Notes under the pieces: generated by a model
What the model was told of the DNA's origin: nothing
The model's input: the letters and a program-made list of their open reading frames with translations, nothing else
Databases searched by the model: none
Source of the DNA: Bacillota bacterium
GTDB taxonomy: Bacteria; Bacillota; Clostridia; UBA1381
Direction of reading: 5' to 3'
Assembly: GCA_021203665.1 (NCBI GenBank)
Contig: JAJQAT010000157.1
Span: forward strand, 1-11,556
DNA: 11,556 nucleotides
Translations under genes and position numbers: made by a program
Part shown: piece by piece, positions 8,101 through 11,556 of the stretch
How positions within the stretch are numbered: the first letter of the stretch is position 1
Layout: every line of letters starts with the position of its first letter

Positions 8101-9170
8101 CCAATACGGAAACCTTTGAATTAAACACTGTAGTAACTGCCATAGCAACACCGGAATCCGGTTATGTATTCATGGGTTGGTATGACGGCACAACGCTTGT
8201 TTCCTCCGACGCATCATACTCATTCAGAGTTCGCGGTGATACGGAAATTGCGGCATCGTTTGCAAAGGAACCGGGAATAGAGGATATAACAAGCTTCTCA
8301 CTAAGCAAGGATATTTCCGTAATTGAAGCTGTTGCAGACACCACGGTTACACTAAATGTCGAAAATGTACAAGACGCATCGGGTACACCGATAAGCTCGG
8401 CAACCAATGCCGACTTCACATGGTCAACTGATACGACCGGCATAACTGTTGTGGACGGTGTTCTAACCGTAACCGATGAATATGTTCCGTCGTCGTTCCG
8501 CGACACCGTAACCGTAACCGCGGCTATAAACGGAGTAACCGCGACAGCGTCGGTAAAGATATACGCGTCCGCGTATTATGAGGATTTCTCGGAAATCACA
8601 AGCGTAAGCGAATGGATAACCGATTCATCATCAAATTCTCTCGGCGCGATTCTTGACACCTCAAGCGACACGACATCGTTTGCGGGAATGACAGCCGCGG
8701 GAAGCGGAAAGGTATTGGTTCTTGGCAGCAGTGTCAATGGCGACAACGGCACCTTTGCATATAGCAAAGATATGGGAGTCTCGGATCAGACAAAGCTATA
8801 CTTCGGCTTTGACATCGAGCCTTATCAGATAAGAAGCGACGGCAAGACAGCCGCGGTAACGCTCCAGTTTGTCGATACCGACGGCACCGCGGTATTTGCG
8901 ATAAGCGTAAACACCGCAGGCGGAAATTCATCGTTTAACGGAACGGAGGTTTCCGGCTTTGCCGCAGGAACAGTAGTGACCGTTGACACGGTTCTCGACT
9001 TCGAGAGCAAGACAATGACATACACCTTGACGAACAGTGCCGGAACGGTTCTGACGTCGGGCAGTGCCGACCTTACGGCGGCTAACCTCGACAGAATGTA
9101 TTACTCAGGCACATGGCAGTACGGCAAATTCGCCATAGACAATGTCTACATTGACTACGAAACCGAATAA
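5145..9170 (+). pseudogene. Secreted multidomain SGNH esterase, rhamnogalacturonan acetylesterase (CE12)-like, interrupted by two stop codons
   Basis: One reading frame of 1341 codons, broken by TAA at codon 3 (5151-5153) and TGA at codon 54 (5304-5306). AAGGAG (5131-5136) is 8 nt before the ATG at 5145. Reading through the stops gives a Sec signal peptide (codons 1-30, cleavage after ASA). A beta-rich domain (about 36-225) follows, of the kind that precedes bacterial rhamnogalacturonan acetylesterases. Next is an SGNH hydrolase (about 230-485) with GDS (Ser240), the glycine block in NEGEGG (276-281), GHN (Asn310) and DTTH (Asp465, His468): the full catalytic set for removing acetyl groups from pectin. 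The tail holds a module around LWDSLENMKPL (568-578), a LamG-like region (744-949), an InlB-B-repeat-like domain (955-1041, GYVFMGWYDG), an Ig-like domain (1045-1140) and a terminal LamG-like domain (1142-1341). There is no sorting signal or SLH domain. The longest stop-free part starting at an ATG is 5547-9170 (1207 codons), but that ATG has no ribosome binding site and would drop the signal peptide. Confidence 0.82.
5151..5306 (+). other. Two in-frame premature stop codons in the esterase gene
   Basis: TAA at 5151-5153 falls where a basic signal-peptide residue is expected (MK-stop-QFKKLL); AAA to TAA is a single substitution. TGA at 5304-5306 falls in the N-terminal domain (FGDEL-stop-TGYEDY) and is one change from TGG, GGA or CGA. 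No frameshift is needed: the frame is the same before, between and after the stops. TAA and TGA both end intact genes in this window, so codon reassignment is not supported. Confidence 0.85.
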
Positions 9171-9180
9171 ATAAACTACC

Positions 9181-9208
9181 GAAAAGACCGCTTTATAGCG
9201 GTCTTTTC
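9181..9208 (+). terminator. Intrinsic terminator after the esterase (pseudo)gene
   Basis: A perfect 12-bp inverted repeat GAAAAGACCGCT / AGCGGTCTTTTC has a TTAT loop and starts 10 nt after the stop codon. The T run (TCTTTTCCC) is inside the distal arm and an A run lies in the proximal arm, so it could act in either direction. Confidence 0.8.
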
Positions 9209-9226
9209 CCGTATACCGCAAAAACT

Positions 9227-9347
9227 TGCACAAAAATCAAAGTCAATTTTTGTGCATATTTCCAAATCAAAATTTATAATTGCTATTGCACCAAAATGAA
9301 AAATGTGTTACAATAATACTACATAGACGGGTATAATTGTGCATATT
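9227..9347. promoter_or_regulatory. Cluster of TGCACAAAAAT-like elements around a promoter (candidate operator)
   Basis: TGCACAAAAAT (9227-9237) and its exact inverted copy ATTTTTGTGCA (9246-9256) form an 11-bp-arm palindrome with an 8-nt centre. TGCACCAAAAT, differing in one base, recurs at 9287-9297 and overlaps the -35 box. A fourth, partial inverted copy, ATAATTGTGCA, lies at 9333-9343 just downstream of the expected transcription start. The 11-mer TTGTGCATATT also repeats directly at 9250-9260 and 9337-9347. The repeats are seen directly; a role as regulator binding sites is inferred. Confidence 0.5.
9286..9314 (+). promoter_or_regulatory. Sigma-A promoter of the second secreted protein gene
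   Basis: TTGCAC (9286-9291) and TACAAT (9309-9314) are spaced by exactly 17 nt. A start near 9321 gives a leader of about 100 nt, longer than the other leaders in the window, ending in the ribosome binding site AGGGAG (9412-9417), 7 nt before ATG 9425. Confidence 0.78.
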
Positions 9348-9385
9348 GCCGTAATTTGCGCGGTTGTGCGCGTCAAAAATAGGAT

Positions 9386-9401
9386 GGCTTACCTATAAGC
9401 C
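9386..9401 (+). other. Small hairpin in the 5' leader before the ribosome binding site
   Basis: GGCTTA (9386-9391) and TAAGCC (9396-9401) pair around a CCTA loop, 10 nt upstream of the AGGGAG site. It could protect the mRNA 5' region or modulate initiation. I recognise no known riboswitch class in the leader. A 6-bp stem may occur by chance. Confidence 0.3.
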
Positions 9402-9424
9402 TAAAAAAGAAAGGGAGAGAAGAA

Positions 9425-11556
9425 ATGAGAAGTAAAAAACTAATTTCATTACTTTGCGCTGCGGCAATGACTGCCTCATCATTTGCGGCTTTGTCTGTTA
9501 CCGCCGGCGCAGCAGACGACGATTTGTTTTCGTATGATGACGGCTCGACCTCGGCGTGGACTGTAAACTATGCTACATTGTCACAGGAAACCGATGAGGA
9601 CGACGAAACAGATACGTATATCAAATTGGCGGGCAACGGCAGCGGCTTTAGAACTGCTACGTATTCACTTAGCAGCATCACATCAAGTCTTGAGGACAAC
9701 TATGTTATCGAGTTTGACTCGATGATCCACGCTTCCGACGGACAGGGCAGAGAAAGTATGGTAACACAGATTGCTTTCTACGGCTCCACAATGGCAACAG
9801 ATACAAGAACCGGCTATAGCGACGGCAACACAGGTCAGGGTGTCGGAACAGGCTTCGCCGTTAAGTACGACACAAGAAGATCCTATTCGTCTATATACAC
9901 AGACGGCGCTTCAACGGGTGTTGTTGTTAATGACCCCGCGTCTGTTATCGAGAGCGACTGGACAGCTTATTCCGGCTATGTCTCGGACGTTCAGGATGTA
10001 TGGACAAGAACACAGGCTGTTGTTGACGCGGCTAACAACACTGTTACAATCACTATGATTGACGCTGCCGGCAACAAGCTTATAGACGGCGTTACATATG
10101 CTTGCGACGCTCCGAAAATCACGGGTATTTATGTAGGCTTGGCACGCGGCGACAGCGTTATGGGCAGCGGTGACGCGGCAGGACCGGGTTATGTATATCT
10201 TGATAATATACGTGTTTATAATGGCGACGCGGAAACCCTTTCAACTGACGGCTTAAAGGGTGAGGCTGCGGTTGCTACTCCGTATCCGGCTCCCGAAACA
10301 AAGGACGCGGCTCCCGTACTTACGGCTCCGGACGGCGTTACTGTTTCTGCAAGCCAGGACTTCAGTACTACTCTTGACAAAACTACTATGACAGGCGAAG
10401 ATCAGACAATCACTACTCTTGACGGCTTGTCAATCGCTATGGGCAGCAGAACCAGCGGCGATGATGTTGGCGATAACTCCACTTATGTTCAGACCGCAGA
10501 GTACGCTTCAGGCGACAAGGTCCTTGAACTTGTGGGCGGCAGATTCTCTAATCAGGGCAGAGGCCCCGAGGTCTCCGCTACAACAGAATTGACTCATGAT
10601 GATACTAATTCCGTTGTTATGATGTTCGCCGCTAATATCACTTCTGAAGCCGCAGGCGGCGCAGGAAGACTTTATATCCTTGGCACTGACCGTCAGGCGG
10701 GCGATGACAACAACGGCGCTTATAACGCGGTTATGGCTGTACTCGCTACTGATGATTATGAGTACTTCGAGGGCGAAGGCGGCGACAACCTTGTTATCCA
10801 GGTTGAACCTTATACCTGGTATAAGGTGGGCGTTGTTGTATCCTCCGATAAGTACAGAGTTTACGTTGCTAAGGCCGGCGAAGATTTCGCTACTACTCCC
10901 GATGTAAACCGTGACCACGTTGGTCAGGGCGATTCCAACATCGGTATTGATAACCTGAATCTCCCGATCCTTGCTGTTACAAGCGCTTCGGGCAGCGGCA
11001 GCGCTACTAACTCCTTCGTTAGATTGGATAACCTCCTTACTTACACAGGCTCCGCTGACGAACCGAGATACCTTCTCGCTTCCGAAACTGAAGTTGAAGA
11101 AACCGAAGCTCCTGAAGAAACTGTTGCTCCTACCGAGGTACCCAGCCATTCTGTAACTATTTCTTATGACGACGGTACCGCTTCCGTTTCTACTACAGAA
11201 TCAGAAGCCTTCAACGGCGTTCTTATCGCCGCTAAATACTGTGATGACGGTACTCTTGACGGTGTCTCGATTATTAAAGAGCTTACCGACATATCATCCA
11301 CTGCTCAGACTGTAACCGGTCTTGACCTCGCGGTCGGCGACAAGCTATTCGTTTGGAACTCTGTTTCCGGTATGGTACCCTACGGCTCCTATACCGTATC
11401 CGATACCGATACTTCCGCTACTCAGAAACCCGGCGCTACTGTTGAGCCTACTACTGAGGTGACTACTGAACCGACCGAATCAACTGAACCGGAGGCTACT
11501 GCTACTACCGAACCGGAAGCTACTGCGACTACAGAGCCGGAAGCTACGGCTACTAC
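9425..11556 (+). CDS. Large secreted multidomain protein with LamG-like regions and Thr/Glu/Pro repeat linker, C-terminally truncated by the window
   Basis: Open from ATG 9425 to the window end: 710 complete codons, no stop. AGGGAG (9412-9417) is 7 nt upstream. Residues 1-30 are a Sec signal peptide (MRSKK, hydrophobic LISLLCAAAMTASSFAAL, then cleavage near AGAA before DDD). Two beta-sandwich, LamG/concanavalin-like regions follow, at about 31-267 (ending YVYLDNIRVYN) and about 300-548 (ending SFVRLDNLLTYTG), recognised by the alternating strand pattern and the terminal LDN motif rather than by exact match. A module at about 575-655 (NGVLIAAKYCDDG...KLFVWNSVSGMVP) resembles one in the upstream esterase. 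From about 660 the chain becomes a Thr/Glu/Pro-rich linker with an 8-residue repeat, typical of a surface-exposed spacer. No catalytic motif is visible in the part seen. An enzymatic, SLH or sorting domain could lie beyond the window. A role in polysaccharide binding or cell-surface attachment is inferred from architecture and location only. Confidence 0.85.
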   Translation, partial: MRSKKLISLLCAAAMTASSFAALSVTAGAADDDLFSYDDGSTSAWTVNYATLSQETDEDDETDTYIKLAGNGSGFRTATYSLSSITSSLEDNYVIEFDSMIHASDGQGRESMVTQIAFYGSTMATDTRTGYSDGNTGQGVGTGFAVKYDTRRSYSSIYTDGASTGVVVNDPASVIESDWTAYSGYVSDVQDVWTRTQAVVDAANNTVTITMIDAAGNKLIDGVTYACDAPKITGIYVGLARGDSVMGSGDAAGPGYVYLDNIRVYNGDAETLSTDGLKGEAAVATPYPAPETKDAAPVLTAPDGVTVSASQDFSTTLDKTTMTGEDQTITTLDGLSIAMGSRTSGDDVGDNSTYVQTAEYASGDKVLELVGGRFSNQGRGPEVSATTELTHDDTNSVVMMFAANITSEAAGGAGRLYILGTDRQAGDDNNGAYNAVMAVLATDDYEYFEGEGGDNLVIQVEPYTWYKVGVVVSSDKYRVYVAKAGEDFATTPDVNRDHVGQGDSNIGIDNLNLPILAVTSASGSGSATNSFVRLDNLLTYTGSADEPRYLLASETEVEETEAPEETVAPTEVPSHSVTISYDDGTASVSTTESEAFNGVLIAAKYCDDGTLDGVSIIKELTDISSTAQTVTGLDLAVGDKLFVWNSVSGMVPYGSYTVSDTDTSATQKPGATVEPTTEVTTEPTESTEPEATATTEPEATATTEPEATAT
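11486..11556 (+). repeat. 24-bp in-frame tandem repeat encoding EPEATATT
   Basis: Three consecutive 24-nt units (11486-11509, 11510-11533 and 11534-11556, the last cut by the window edge) each encode Glu-Pro-Glu-Ala-Thr-Ala-Thr-Thr. They differ only at synonymous third positions. They continue a looser TTEP-type stretch starting near 11450, so the array probably extends past the window. Such linkers are usually extended, often O-glycosylated and length-variable. Confidence 0.85.

Noticed and set aside
5145..9170. Stop-codon reassignment in this organism
   Set aside because: pgcA, trhP and the esterase end in TAA, and mltG and trmR end in TGA, at the expected family lengths, so both codons work as stops here.
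9425..9520. Lipoprotein signal (Cys11) in the second secreted protein
   Set aside because: The residues before the Cys are SLL, not a lipobox, and a normal signal-peptidase I site follows near residues 27-30.
11486..11556. Short regular repeats as a CRISPR array
   Set aside because: The units are contiguous, in frame, differ at third positions and have no spacers, so they are a coding repeat.

Overview
The window looks like chromosomal DNA of a Gram-positive anaerobe of the class Clostridia, probably a gut or plant-fibre-degrading lineage. The reasons are strong AGGAGG ribosome binding sites, consensus sigma-A promoters, a Bacillus/Clostridium-type housekeeping gene order (mltG-trmR-trhP), heavy use of ATA, GCG and GAG codons in the housekeeping genes, and large secreted multidomain carbohydrate-related proteins. 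This placement is inference from gene content; there is no rRNA in the window.

Left part (1-5082), housekeeping. An alpha-phosphohexomutase (pgcA-like, minus strand) is transcribed leftwards from its own promoter. It diverges from a rightward three-gene operon: mltG (membrane-bound endolytic murein transglycosylase), trmR (SAM-dependent tRNA 5-hydroxyuridine methyltransferase family) and trhP (peptidase U32 family, tRNA U34 hydroxylation). The operon has a good promoter (1962-1990), short intergenic gaps and a clear intrinsic terminator (5034-5082). trhP and trmR are expected to act one after the other on wobble uridine (U to ho5U to mo5U); mltG acts in the cell wall and simply shares the transcript.

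Right part (5081-11556), secreted carbohydrate-related proteins. A 1341-codon reading frame encodes a signal peptide, a rhamnogalacturonan-acetylesterase-type (CE12-like SGNH) esterase and a long tail of beta-rich modules. It carries two in-frame stop codons (codon 3 TAA and codon 54 TGA) and is best read as a recently disrupted gene, or as carrying assembly errors. After a terminator (9181-9208) and a 254-bp intergenic region with a consensus promoter and repeated TGCACAAAAAT-like elements comes a second secreted protein. It starts at 9425 and is still open at the window edge. It has two LamG-like beta-sandwich regions, a module also present in the esterase, and a Thr/Glu/Pro-rich repeat linker running off the end. 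Together they suggest a locus for extracellular pectin or plant polysaccharide processing, although only the esterase has recognisable catalytic residues.

The most interesting items are the two premature stops in an otherwise intact 4-kb gene, the clustered inverted and direct elements around the 9286-9314 promoter, and the module shared by the two neighbouring secreted proteins. I saw no tRNA, rRNA, CRISPR array, insertion sequence or prophage gene.
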